A stretch of DNA of 38,589 bases, taken from the NCBI GenBank assembly GCA_944383325.1, contig CALWPC010000025.1, forward strand, positions 1 through 38,589. Direction: 5' to 3'. The notes beneath the pieces were generated by a model. That model saw nothing but the letters and a program-made list of their open reading frames with translations. It was not told the origin of the DNA and did not search any database. Origin of the DNA: an uncultured Lachnospiraceae bacterium (GTDB lineage Bacteria; Bacillota; Clostridia; Lachnospirales; Lachnospiraceae). The translations under genes and the position numbers were made by a program. Shown here one piece after another: positions 16,952-24,907 of the stretch (within the stretch, counting starts at the first letter, position 1; each line of letters opens with the position of its first letter).

Positions 16952-18778
16952 TTATTTTTTCCATATGCCAAGTACCATAACCGTCATGTCATCCGGCGGA
17001 TTATACTTACAAACCGCCAGTGCCTGCGACAACAGTTTATTGGCCATTTCTTTCGGATTTACACAGATTTGTTTGAGAATCATATCCTCGAGCATTGTCT
17101 CGGCCATATCGTGATCTCCTCCGCCAAGCGCCTCCAAAACGCCGTCGCTGACTAAAATGACATACTCGCTGTCCGTCAGCGCCACCTTATTTTTCTGGTA
17201 TTCGCTCTGATGCAGCACTCCAACCGGCAGCCCCTCCGAGTGCAGCACTTCCACCCATCCTTCATGCCGCACAAAACTGGTCGTCGCCCCAAGCTTTAAA
17301 AATTCACACTCTCCGGTAAACAAATCAACACTGCACACATCAATCGTAGAGCAGTTCGGTTCCCCATCGGCAAGCAACATGGTGGAATTGATCATTCGGA
17401 CGGCAGTATCGTTGCCGAATCCGGCCTCCAAAAACCGTTCCAGAAGCTCAATGACCTGTTCGCTTTCCTGGCACGCCTGAATACCGCTACCCATCCCGTC
17501 TGAAATACATCCGACGGCCTGTCCGTTTTCCGTAATCAAAAATGTTTCATTATCGCCGGATAACTGCGCGCCCGGCTTGACCGCCTTGGCCGTGCCCTGC
17601 ATCACGCGAAACATCGTATCTTCCACAAAGACAATCGTCGCATCCTCGACGCCCAACACTCTCTTGGCATGCGGATGCGGCGCCATCCGCACCCCTACCA
17701 CCTCCGACAAGTGCCGTGCAATTTCTCTCGTCGCAATACACCGTCCGCCTTTGGTGCGCATCGTAATGTAAATTTCTCTTCTGCCGCTTTTTTTCTTTGT
17801 CAGAGACGTTTTTCGCACCGCAATGTGCTGTCCCTTCAGCACCCGGTTAATTTGATCCTCGAGCTGCGCCTCCGGTTTTGCGTTATCATAAATATCTTCA
17901 GCCACCAGATTCATCATCTGCGCCATTTCATTTAACTGCCCCGCGACAGCAGCCCGGTTTTCAATCAGACGATTATACCAGAACAAATTGGTGCGGGCCT
18001 TTTCAAATACCACCTTCATCTCATTTAAGTATCCGTGAAGCCGAATGCACTGCGCAGACATTCTTCCCCGAACGTCCTGGATCGTAAGCGCGCCGTTATT
18101 TTCATAAAGCGCAAACAGCTCGGAAGTGGTGGTGACGGTATCATAATAATTTTGCTTCCAGCATTCCATTCGCTTGCTGCATTTGACACAAAAGTCCCTA
18201 TTCATCTGCCGGCTCATTCTCTCCCTGTCCTGACTGGAGAATGTTTCCTGATATGTCGGCATCTGTTCAAAGCAGGAGGCGAGACGGTCAAATACCTCCG
18301 CCGACTCCATCAACTTCATTTTTCCCGGCCCGTGAATAATTTCTGGCTGTGCCTCCCTGTCGCTCCCCAGAAACTCCCGCAGCAGCAGATCAAACAGCAC
18401 TGTCAGCGAGCAGATTAATACCGCTTCCCCCGCGCCGAGAATCAAATTTCCTCTCTGCACATACGTCATGATCAGCAGAGAGACTCCGGCGACGATTCCC
18501 TGTGTCCACCGGTTATGCCACGTTTTCTTTTTCTCCAACAACCCTGATAATAGCAATACAATTAGCATGGAAATGCCATACCGCACGATTTGATTGAAAT
18601 CGGCTGAAAAAAACATCCCGATCAACACCATCGGGAAAACCGAATACCGGTACCGGTCTTCCAGATAAGCCGCCGCAAAAAAAGCGACGGCAAATGGGTA
18701 GCATTCCAAAATAGAACAATAACCGGCCGCGACTGCAAGCAAATGAATGAAAAAAATTTTAAACCGATAAAGCTTCAT
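16952..18778 (-). CDS. spoIIE: Stage II sporulation protein E (PP2C phosphatase)
   Basis: SpoIIE sits in the asymmetric septum and dephosphorylates SpoIIAA to release sigma-F in the forespore. The 608-aa protein has about ten hydrophobic segments in the first 190 residues, a central region with a cysteine cluster (FCVKCSKRMECW), and a C-terminal PP2C domain with metal-binding SDGMGSG, STIDVC, LVSDGVLEA and PPDDMTVMV. It is shorter than the Bacillus protein (about 830 aa), mainly in the central region. The start at 18778 follows GGGAGGG. Its promoter has a Spo0A-type layout. Confidence 0.95.
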   Translation of the reverse strand: MKLYRFKIFFIHLLAVAAGYCSILECYPFAVAFFAAAYLEDRYRYSVFPMVLIGMFFSADFNQIVRYGISMLIVLLLSGLLEKKKTWHNRWTQGIVAGVSLLIMTYVQRGNLILGAGEAVLICSLTVLFDLLLREFLGSDREAQPEIIHGPGKMKLMESAEVFDRLASCFEQMPTYQETFSSQDRERMSRQMNRDFCVKCSKRMECWKQNYYDTVTTTSELFALYENNGALTIQDVRGRMSAQCIRLHGYLNEMKVVFEKARTNLFWYNRLIENRAAVAGQLNEMAQMMNLVAEDIYDNAKPEAQLEDQINRVLKGQHIAVRKTSLTKKKSGRREIYITMRTKGGRCIATREIARHLSEVVGVRMAPHPHAKRVLGVEDATIVFVEDTMFRVMQGTAKAVKPGAQLSGDNETFLITENGQAVGCISDGMGSGIQACQESEQVIELLERFLEAGFGNDTAVRMINSTMLLADGEPNCSTIDVCSVDLFTGECEFLKLGATTSFVRHEGWVEVLHSEGLPVGVLHQSEYQKNKVALTDSEYVILVSDGVLEALGGGDHDMAETMLEDMILKQICVNPKEMANKLLSQALAVCKYNPPDDMTVMVLGIWKK

Positions 18779-18800
18779 TATGATCCCTCCCAGTTGTTTC

Positions 18801-18834
18801 ATTATAGAAAAGATGAAGCTCAAAGCTTGTCAAA
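18801..18834 (-). promoter_or_regulatory. spoIIE promoter with 21-nt spacer and Spo0A box
   Basis: On the minus strand TTGACA (18833-18828) and TATAAT (18806-18801) are separated by 21 nt, too far for normal sigma-A use but the same unusual spacing known for Spo0A-activated sigma-A promoters of Bacillus such as spoIIE. The sequence TTGTCAAA (18827-18834, plus strand), which matches the 0A-box form TGTCRAA, overlaps the -35 element. The rest of 18835-19028 shows no gene. Confidence 0.75.
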
Positions 18835-19028
18835 TACACACCTGAAATCAAAAAAAGTTTCTTACATTTTCAGACAAGATCGGTTGAAATCAACGCCTTA
18901 CACATTCGTTTCGACCGCAGAACACACAGAAGGGCAAACGGTATGCCGACACCGCCCGGTTTTTATAGGCCACAACCAAATTACATTGTATTGTATCGGA
19001 AGGAAAAAAGACTTTTTGATAACAAAAC

Positions 19029-19069
19029 AGGGTGTATAAAAAATTGCCATGCAATTTTTCATACACCCT
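19029..19069 (-). terminator. Terminator of the transglutaminase gene
   Basis: A long imperfect stem (AGGGTGTAT facing ATACACCCT, extended by AAAAATTGC facing GCAATTTTT) with a 3-nt loop lies 31 nt beyond the transglutaminase stop. On the minus strand it is followed by GTTTTGTT. Confidence 0.8.
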
Positions 19070-19099
19070 ATATACCGTTTTACTTTATCATCTCTAGCT

Positions 19100-20707
19100 T
19101 CAGGATAACTGCGCCGCAATTTTCAGGATTTCAAGCGCGTCCGAAGCATCAATCTGACCATTGCCGTCCACATCCGCAGCGGCAACGGATTCCTGATCCG
19201 TAATCACCGCCAACTGTGCCGCATGCTTTAACACCGCCAACGCATCCGATGCGTCAATTACTTGATTTCCATCAACGTCACCCTTCGCGCGCACAGTTTC
19301 ACTCGGCAGCGGCTCGTCTGTGACACTTTCTGTCGGCGCCGGCGTCTCTGTTGGTATCGGCGTCTCTGTAGGCGCCGGCGTCTGCGTCGGTGTCGGCGTC
19401 TCTGTCGGCGTCGGCGCCGTCAACGCATAGCGGTATACTGTTCCGCTTCCGCCAAGACTCTGGCCAACCCAATAGTGAATATTATTGTCTTCAATACGCA
19501 TGCCAAAAATGGATCCGCTTTCCGCTAATGTATAGACTGTGCGCACCTGCTGCGTTCTTGGATTATACGCGCAGATCCTGTCAGCCGTATTAAAATAAAG
19601 CTCCCCGCCATACACATCCATTCCGCTGGCCGCGACCATCAGATAGCCCGCCCCGACATTCCACAGGCCAAGCTCCCTGTATACGCTCTGACTCTCGCCG
19701 GTCAGAAAATCATAGCTATACAACACATTTTCAGAGGTGGTGCGTTCAAACAGCGTGTAGTACCACTTTCCGTCCGCGTACTGGAACGGTGAATATGTCT
19801 TCTGCCAGAAATAAGCGTCATACGCCGTATCGCTGCATGTTTGAAGCACTTCCCAGTCAGAATGCCCGGAATCCGTAATGCCGGCGTCGCTCCGCATAAA
19901 ATGTGTATGGCCCGCCAGACCATACCGGTCATTCACCGGATCATCCCAGGTCACATCGACATGATACCATTGATCATTTAACCGGACATAATTCCACGCA
20001 TGATTCATAGAATCACTGACTGCCGCAACAGACTCAATGCCGACTTCACTAAGCAGCAGCTGATAAGTCAGCATGTAGGCCTGGCAAACGCCCTGCCTCT
20101 GTTCAAAAAAATCGTATACATTATAGACCGAATAATTCAAATCATACTCATAATTCTGCGCAAGGTAATCGTGTAAAAACAGCGCTTTTTCCACATCTCC
20201 CCACGCACTGTCTACCTGTGAAACAATACTCTGAAGAGTCTGATTAAAAAATTCCTTTTTTCTGATTAATTCCTCGCCCGTGTCTGTGTACTCAGGAATT
20301 ACATACTGCACCGTATTTCCGCTGTACGTATACCTCCAGGAACCCTTTACATAAAACAATTCCGGCGAGCTGTTCAGCACTGTCACATAAACGTCGTACA
20401 GCTGATTGGGCGTCAGCGCATACCCGGAAATATCAATCTGTTCTTCGCATGCCTCAAGCGCATTATAAATCACTTCATTAACCGTAATCTTTGTCTGCAC
20501 GTCATAGCTGTAAGAGCGAGGCGTGTCCGCAAGCACAGACGCGTATCCGGTCTGGCCAGTCGGCAGCGCGCCCTCCGAAAACAATTCGCCGTGCGCATCC
20601 GCTGTTTGCAGCTCTCCGGCATCTACTTTACTGCTGCTTATCAATCCGCCAATAGCCGCCAATCCGCACGTCAGCAGAACCGCGATCGCTTTTTTATACT
20701 TTCTCAC
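19100..20707 (-). CDS. Secreted transglutaminase-like protein with C-terminal dockerin
   Basis: The 535-aa protein begins with a signal peptide (basic RKYKK, then a hydrophobic stretch, cleavage near residue 31). A transglutaminase-like core follows, with the Cys in GVCQAYML, the His in NHAWNYV and the Asp in HVDVTWDD, so the triad is complete. The next 180 residues resemble a beta-propeller-type repeat region. A Pro/Thr-rich linker of PTETP-type repeats leads to a type I dockerin with two DVDGN...DASDAL calcium-binding repeats. It is probably exported and tethered through a cohesin. The start is GTG after AGGGGG. Whether it acts as a protease or crosslinker is unknown. Confidence 0.88.
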   Translation of the reverse strand: MRKYKKAIAVLLTCGLAAIGGLISSSKVDAGELQTADAHGELFSEGALPTGQTGYASVLADTPRSYSYDVQTKITVNEVIYNALEACEEQIDISGYALTPNQLYDVYVTVLNSSPELFYVKGSWRYTYSGNTVQYVIPEYTDTGEELIRKKEFFNQTLQSIVSQVDSAWGDVEKALFLHDYLAQNYEYDLNYSVYNVYDFFEQRQGVCQAYMLTYQLLLSEVGIESVAAVSDSMNHAWNYVRLNDQWYHVDVTWDDPVNDRYGLAGHTHFMRSDAGITDSGHSDWEVLQTCSDTAYDAYFWQKTYSPFQYADGKWYYTLFERTTSENVLYSYDFLTGESQSVYRELGLWNVGAGYLMVAASGMDVYGGELYFNTADRICAYNPRTQQVRTVYTLAESGSIFGMRIEDNNIHYWVGQSLGGSGTVYRYALTAPTPTETPTPTQTPAPTETPIPTETPAPTESVTDEPLPSETVRAKGDVDGNQVIDASDALAVLKHAAQLAVITDQESVAAADVDGNGQIDASDALEILKIAAQLS

Positions 20708-20725
20708 AATCTATTCCCCCTTCTG

Positions 20726-20836
20726 TCAATTCCGACAAATTTTGTTCATTATATCATCGCGGGTAATATGTGACAACCTGATTTTATTTTCCAGTTCAAG
20801 CTGCACCGCCAGGTCAAGCTCCAAACAGGCTCTCAT
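20726..20836 (-). CDS. 36-aa small ORF downstream of fic
   Basis: A reading frame of 36 codons starts 4 nt after the fic stop, with its ribosome binding site (CAGGAG) formed by the last fic codons. The product begins MRACLELDLAVQLELEN and is helix-rich. A small partner gene beside fic is common for Fic antitoxins, but the (S/T)xxxE(G/N) inhibitory motif is not present. Against it, an excellent promoter for the next gene lies inside this frame. Treated as a candidate only. Confidence 0.35.
   Translation of the reverse strand: MRACLELDLAVQLELENKIRLSHITRDDIMNKICRN
20748..20776 (-). promoter_or_regulatory. Promoter of the transglutaminase-dockerin gene
   Basis: TTGTCA (20776-20771) and TATAAT (20753-20748) are separated by 17 nt on the minus strand, about 40 nt before the GTG start. 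It lies inside the 36-aa small ORF. Confidence 0.7.
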
Positions 20837-20840
20837 TAGC

Positions 20841-21455
20841 TTACTCCTGTCCCAAATCTTCCGTCTTAAATACATTGTAGCCCTCATAGTAGTAGCTTGC
20901 GTCAATGCCTTTCATATAGACCTCACGGTCGTTAATCTGATCCGTAAGGGCAGCTTTCAGCAGAACCTTGATTTCCACATCTTTGACAGGACTGCGTTCC
21001 ATAGCAAGAAGATAATCTTCCTTATTGACCTTGCTCCAGTCAACAACGACTTGAAGCTCCTTTTTCAAAATGGCATCTAGCCAAATTCTCATGCTTCTGC
21101 CGTTGCCCTCACGGAACGGGTGGGCGACATTCATCTCTACATACTTTTCAATAATCTCGTCAAAGGTTGATTGCGGCATTTTGGCAATGTTTTCAAGTGC
21201 CGCTTCCAGATACATCAATGGGGCGAAGCGGAAACCGCCTTTTGCTATGTTTACGGTACGCATTTCACCCGCAAAATCGTATATCTCGCCAAAGAGATAT
21301 TTGTGTATCTGCGAAAGTCCTTTGAAAGTGCCGATCTCAAACTTATCGAGCAATCCGTTTTCAAAGAGTTCAAGTGCCTTTTTCTTGCTGATTTTCTCCT
21401 CCGCCCGTGCAAGCTCAGCCGATTCCATAATCCCTAATTTATTTTCAAGCGCCAT
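20841..21455 (-). CDS. Fic/DOC family protein (probable AMP-transferase)
   Basis: Fic proteins transfer AMP (or another phosphate moiety) from nucleotides to hydroxyls of target proteins. The 204-aa protein has the core motif [10 protein letters not shown] at about residues 112-121, with catalytic His, phosphate-binding GNGR and the preceding beta-hairpin flap ([21 protein letters not shown]). An inhibitory (S/T)xxxE(G/N) helix was not found with confidence in the protein itself. The start at 21455 follows GAAAGGAG by 6 nt. Base composition looks more AT-rich than the flanking sporulation genes. It interrupts the usual divIC-spoIIE neighbourhood, so horizontal gain is likely. Confidence 0.92.
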   Translation of the reverse strand: MALENKLGIMESAELARAEEKISKKKALELFENGLLDKFEIGTFKGLSQIHKYLFGEIYDFAGEMRTVNIAKGGFRFAPLMYLEAALENIAKMPQSTFDEIIEKYVEMNVAHPFREGNGRSMRIWLDAILKKELQVVVDWSKVNKEDYLLAMERSPVKDVEIKVLLKAALTDQINDREVYMKGIDASYYYEGYNVFKTEDLGQE

Positions 21456-21563
21456 ACGAAGCTCCTTTCGTCCCACACCAACATCCTATTAAGGCAAGAC
21501 AACTATATTACTTTAGTATAGCATAAAAATATTGGCATTATAATAAAATTATTGAATAAAAAA

Positions 21564-21589
21564 GAGTACAAACCTTTCGATTCGTACTC
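21564..21589 (-). terminator. Terminator of the rqcP-yabPQ-divIC region
   Basis: A 9-bp stem (GAGTACGAA facing TTTGTACTC, one G-U) and an 8-nt loop are followed by TTTTTT on the minus strand, about 90 nt downstream of divIC and before fic. Confidence 0.85.
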
Positions 21590-21679
21590 CCATTTCTGCC
21601 TTACTGTGCCGGTTTTATATGTTTTTCAGCATATATACTGCCTGATAGACGCCTTGCGGATTCCGCGAGGTATACCTCT

Positions 21680-21994
21680 CTAGTCCTCACTCTGAAACAA
21701 TATCTCGTCTTTTCCAATCAAGCCCAGTCGCTCTCTTGCGATCTGCTCAATATACTCATCAGAATCGATATATGCACTGTACTGCTCAATCTCGTCCGTG
21801 CGATCTTCCTCTTCCTTGATCTGCTGATTCAACGCCACGAGTTCCTGATCATAGCTCTCATTTTTTTCCCGCAGCTCAATGCTCTTGATCGTGACGACAA
21901 GAAGCATGGCCAACACTACACAGGAAACTGTAATCATACTGATAAGCGTCTGTCTATTTAGATGTCTTCTTCTTTTTCTGGACCGCTTTGCCAC
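21680..21994 (-). CDS. divIC: Septum formation initiator DivIC/FtsB-like
   Basis: DivIC is a bitopic division protein that with FtsL and DivIB links the divisome to septal wall synthesis. The 104-aa protein has a very basic N-terminus (KRSRKRRRH), one transmembrane helix (about residues 19-38), a coiled coil (about 42-70) and the ERLGLIGKDEI tail typical of the family. The start is GTG with AAGGAG 9 nt upstream, lying 41 nt inside the 3' end of yabQ, so translation is coupled. Confidence 0.93.
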   Translation of the reverse strand: MAKRSRKRRRHLNRQTLISMITVSCVVLAMLLVVTIKSIELREKNESYDQELVALNQQIKEEEDRTDEIEQYSAYIDSDEYIEQIARERLGLIGKDEILFQSED

Positions 21995-22481
21995 TGGCTC
22001 GTCTCCTTGCTCCGCCTTTTTTCGATGTTTCCATTCTACCTGTTTTCTCGCGTTTTTTCAACCGCTTTTTTAAAAAAGTTGTAACTTTTTTCCGGTTATT
22101 GTTTAAAAATCGCAGAACGCGGCGAATTGTGCGGGCAAGAAAGGCACATGGCTTATGCAGGACACGCGCCGTCCACCCGATAACCCGTGTCAGCAGACGA
22201 ATTACCCACTTGCTGGCGATGCGTTGGTAAAGCAGCATGCCTACAAATACGCCGGCTACTGCAAACCACCGGATCACGCCGTGATTATGTGTATATAACA
22301 GCCGAAAAATAAAAAAAGCCCCAAACAGCCAGTAAAAAAAATCTTCCGCACCGATCCAGAACGCTCTGTGACGCACAAATTTTCGGAAAATGCGCAGCAA
22401 ATCATATTCAAACATTAGCCCGATTCCGAGCAATATGGCATGCAGCCAAAAGAGCGCCTCCTGCATAATCGAACTGCTCAT
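21954..22481 (-). CDS. yabQ: Spore cortex biosynthesis protein YabQ
   Basis: YabQ is a membrane protein needed for cortex formation in Bacillus. This 175-aa protein has about four hydrophobic segments in the first 100 residues (ALFWLHAILLGIGLMFEY; FFYWLFGAFFIFRLLY) and a long, strongly basic tail. It starts 1 nt after the yabP stop and overlaps divIC, so yabP, yabQ and divIC form one unit, as in B. subtilis. Confidence 0.9.
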   Translation of the reverse strand: MSSSIMQEALFWLHAILLGIGLMFEYDLLRIFRKFVRHRAFWIGAEDFFYWLFGAFFIFRLLYTHNHGVIRWFAVAGVFVGMLLYQRIASKWVIRLLTRVIGWTARVLHKPCAFLARTIRRVLRFLNNNRKKVTTFLKKRLKKREKTGRMETSKKGGARRRASGKAVQKKKKTSK

Positions 22482-22482
22482 A

Positions 22483-22749
22483 TTACTTCAACAAGCGGCT
22501 GAACATACGCTTGTTTTTTTCCTGTCTTGACTCAGAGTAACTCAGACTGTCCACACTTCCTTCCAACTGCAGATCCCCTTTCTCTACCGAAAGCTGTTTT
22601 ACCTGAAGATCTTTTCCTCGGATCGTCAGAATACCCATTGAGGTTTCGAGAAGAACCTCGGTATTATCAAAAGACACGACGTCCTTTACGCCTGTAATAT
22701 AGCCCAGTCTCCGCCCATCCCAGGACATTTTGTGCGATGTGTTCTCCAT
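22483..22749 (-). CDS. yabP: Sporulation protein YabP
   Basis: YabP belongs to the small YabP/YqfC family of sporulation proteins, which are required for normal cortex formation. The 88-aa protein has the all-beta core with ITGVKDVVSFDNTEVLLETSMG and LTIRGKDLQVKQLSVEKGDLQLEG-like strands. The start at 22749 (MENTSHK) is where family members normally begin; an in-frame ATG at 22797 would lie on the far side of a terminator hairpin. The Shine-Dalgarno AAGGGG is part of that hairpin's 3' arm, which is unusual. Confidence 0.92.
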   Translation of the reverse strand: MENTSHKMSWDGRRLGYITGVKDVVSFDNTEVLLETSMGILTIRGKDLQVKQLSVEKGDLQLEGSVDSLSYSESRQEKNKRMFSRLLK

Positions 22750-22756
22750 ACAAAAA

Positions 22757-22794
22757 CCCCTTAATATACCTTCTTCATTAAGTATATTAAGGGG
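22757..22794 (-). terminator. Terminator hairpin overlapping the yabP ribosome binding site
   Basis: On the minus strand CCCCTTAATATAC pairs perfectly (13 bp) with GTATATTAAGGGG over a 12-nt loop, followed by TTTTTG. This ends the rqcP transcript only 20 nt after its stop. The 3' arm supplies AAGGGG, the only plausible Shine-Dalgarno for yabP, 7 nt before its ATG. Confidence 0.85.
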
Positions 22795-22816
22795 CATTGC
22801 ATTGTATTCTCTTTGC

Positions 22817-23056
22817 TTATAAATAGCGGAATAATTCTTTGGCCTCTTCTTTGCGCGTTGTATCTGCTAAGGCCAATACCTCCGCCTTTACTGTTCTTGT
22901 TCCGAAGTTGATTTCAATAATATCGCCTTCTTTGACCGAAACCGACGCCTTGGCCGTTTTTCCGTTCACTAGCACACGTCCCGCGTCGCACGCCTCGTTC
23001 GCCACGGTCCGCCGTTTAATCAGCCTCGAAACTTTTAAAAACTTGTCCAGTCTCAT
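22817..23056 (-). CDS. rqcP: RNA-binding S4 domain protein RqcP (YabO/Hsp15 family)
   Basis: The 79-aa protein is a single S4 RNA-binding domain (MRLDKFLKVSRLIKRR, then VLVNGKTAKASVSVKEGD). In Bacillus the homologue YabO was renamed RqcP for its role with RqcH in C-terminal alanine tailing of stalled nascent chains on the large ribosomal subunit; the same role is inferred here. It lies 26 nt downstream of the phosphoglucomutase gene and upstream of yabP, its conserved place. Confidence 0.92.
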   Translation of the reverse strand: MRLDKFLKVSRLIKRRTVANEACDAGRVLVNGKTAKASVSVKEGDIIEINFGTRTVKAEVLALADTTRKEEAKELFRYL

Positions 23057-23082
23057 TACTTTTTCTCCATTTACCCTGCTGC

Positions 23083-24816
23083 CTACAGCATTGCATGAAT
23101 CATATCCAGGACTTCCTTGCCGAGCGCAGCAGATTTCTCATCGGCGTCCTCAAGCGAGCTGCCTTTAATGCCATAATAAAATTTCACTTTCGGTTCCGTT
23201 CCCGACGGACGCACGCACAGCCACGCGTCATCGGTCAGATCATAATACAGCACATTGGAATTCGGCAGTCCGGTAGGGGTAACCTCGCCGGTCGACATAT
23301 TTTTGATCTCATCCTTTTTATAATCCCGAACGCGGACTACATCATACCCACCGATGCGTTTCGGCGGATTTTTGCGCAGCGTATCAAGAATTTCCTGAAT
23401 CTTCTGCACGCCTTCCATACCTTTGAGCGTAATCGACTGAATGTCGTCTTTATAGTAGCCGTAACGCTCATACAGTGCAATCATCGCATCCCACAGCGTC
23501 ATATTCTTTGTCTTATAATAAGCGGCAGCCTCGCAGAGCGCCATCGTCGCCACAATCGCATCTTTATCCCGCGCATGCGTGCCAATCAGACAACCGTAGC
23601 TCTCCTCAAACCCAAACAGATAGGTACCCTTACCGCTTGTCTCAAACCCGAGAATCTGCTGCCCAATATATTTAAAGCCGGTCAGCACTTCGATCAGACG
23701 AACGCCATAATAGGAAGCGATAGCGTCGGCCATATTGCTTGTCACAATCGTCTTAATAAGCGCACCGTCGTCCGGCAGGCCATCATGCTGCTTGATCTGT
23801 CCGATTTCATAATCTGCCAGAAGGCATCCCGACATGTTGCCGGTCAGCACTTTGTATTCTCCGGACTTCGAATCTTTCACATAGACGCCCAGACGATCAG
23901 CATCGGGATCCGTCGCTAGCACGAGATCGGCGTCCACTTCTCTCGCGAGCTTCAAGCCGAGTTCAAACGCCTCGGCTGCTTCCGGATTCGGATAACTCAC
24001 CGTCGGAAATTCTCCGTCCGGCAGCTCCTGTTCCTTCACCACATAAACATTTTCAAAACCGATCTCTTTTAACACGCGCCGCGCGGGAAGATTCCCGGTC
24101 CCGTGAAGCGGCGAGTACACAATTTTAATATCCTTCTGCGCCTGTTGAATGCAGTCCCAGTTTCTGACCTGTTTTTTCAGCTCGGCAATGTACGCATCGT
24201 CCACCTCGGCACCGATCACATGAAACAGTCCAGCTGCCTTTGCGTCCTCTTTAGACATCGTCTTTACCGTATTAAAATCGGTCACCTTCCGCACTTCATC
24301 CATAATACCGGTGTCATGCGGAGGCGTAATCTGCGCTCCGTCCTCCCAGTAAACTTTGTAACCGTTGTATTCCGGAGGATTATGACTTGCCGTAATATTA
24401 ATTCCCGCAATACAATGTAGCTTTCGCACGGCAAAAGATAATTCCGGCGTCGGGCGAAGACTCTCAAAAATATATGCAGGAATCCCGTTTGCGCACAGAC
24501 ACCGCGCGGCTTCTTCCGCAAATTCCGGAGACATTCTCCGCGAATCAAACGCAATGGCGACTCCCCGCTTTTGCTCGCCGATAGCCGAAATATAGTTGGC
24601 CAACCCCTGTGTGGTCTTGCGGACCGTGTAAATATTCATGCGGTTGGTACCTGCGCCGATTACTCCGCGCAGGCCGGCCGTACCGAACGCCAACTCTGTA
24701 TAGAAACGCTCGTTGATCTCTTTTTCGTCATCCGCGATGCTCTCCAGTTCCGCCTTTGTCTGTGCATCAAAATACGGATTCTCCAACCATTCCTGATAAA
24801 TTTCCCTGTACCCCAT
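23083..24816 (-). CDS. Phosphoglucomutase/phosphomannomutase (alpha-D-phosphohexomutase)
   Basis: The enzyme interconverts glucose 1- and 6-phosphate (possibly also mannose phosphates), linking glycogen or maltodextrin use to glycolysis. The 577-aa length and four-domain layout match Bacillus PgcA. Seen are the active-site serine loop ITASHNPPEYNGYK, the metal loop DPDADRLG, the sugar-binding GFEESYG and the phosphate-binding RPSGTEPK near the C-terminus. A very strong AGGAGG site precedes the ATG. With the GH13 enzyme it would support intracellular glucan breakdown. Confidence 0.95.
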   Translation of the reverse strand: MGYREIYQEWLENPYFDAQTKAELESIADDEKEINERFYTELAFGTAGLRGVIGAGTNRMNIYTVRKTTQGLANYISAIGEQKRGVAIAFDSRRMSPEFAEEAARCLCANGIPAYIFESLRPTPELSFAVRKLHCIAGINITASHNPPEYNGYKVYWEDGAQITPPHDTGIMDEVRKVTDFNTVKTMSKEDAKAAGLFHVIGAEVDDAYIAELKKQVRNWDCIQQAQKDIKIVYSPLHGTGNLPARRVLKEIGFENVYVVKEQELPDGEFPTVSYPNPEAAEAFELGLKLAREVDADLVLATDPDADRLGVYVKDSKSGEYKVLTGNMSGCLLADYEIGQIKQHDGLPDDGALIKTIVTSNMADAIASYYGVRLIEVLTGFKYIGQQILGFETSGKGTYLFGFEESYGCLIGTHARDKDAIVATMALCEAAAYYKTKNMTLWDAMIALYERYGYYKDDIQSITLKGMEGVQKIQEILDTLRKNPPKRIGGYDVVRVRDYKKDEIKNMSTGEVTPTGLPNSNVLYYDLTDDAWLCVRPSGTEPKVKFYYGIKGSSLEDADEKSAALGKEVLDMIHAML

Positions 24817-24860
24817 GCTCCTTACCTCCTAAAATGTATTCAATAACTACTGATAGTAAA

Positions 24861-24890
24861 ATTATACTATAGTTTTCCTCAAAAGGAAAA
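24861..24890 (-). promoter_or_regulatory. Possible promoter of the phosphoglucomutase gene with inverted repeat
   Basis: A perfect TATAAT (24866-24861) lies 45 nt before the gene. The -35 is poor (TTTCCT, 17 nt upstream) and falls in an inverted repeat TTTTCC/GGAAAA (24873-24890), which may be an operator or a weak terminator for the upstream coat kinase gene. Confidence 0.4.
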
Positions 24891-24907
24891 TAGTTTATGT
24901 TTCTGAA

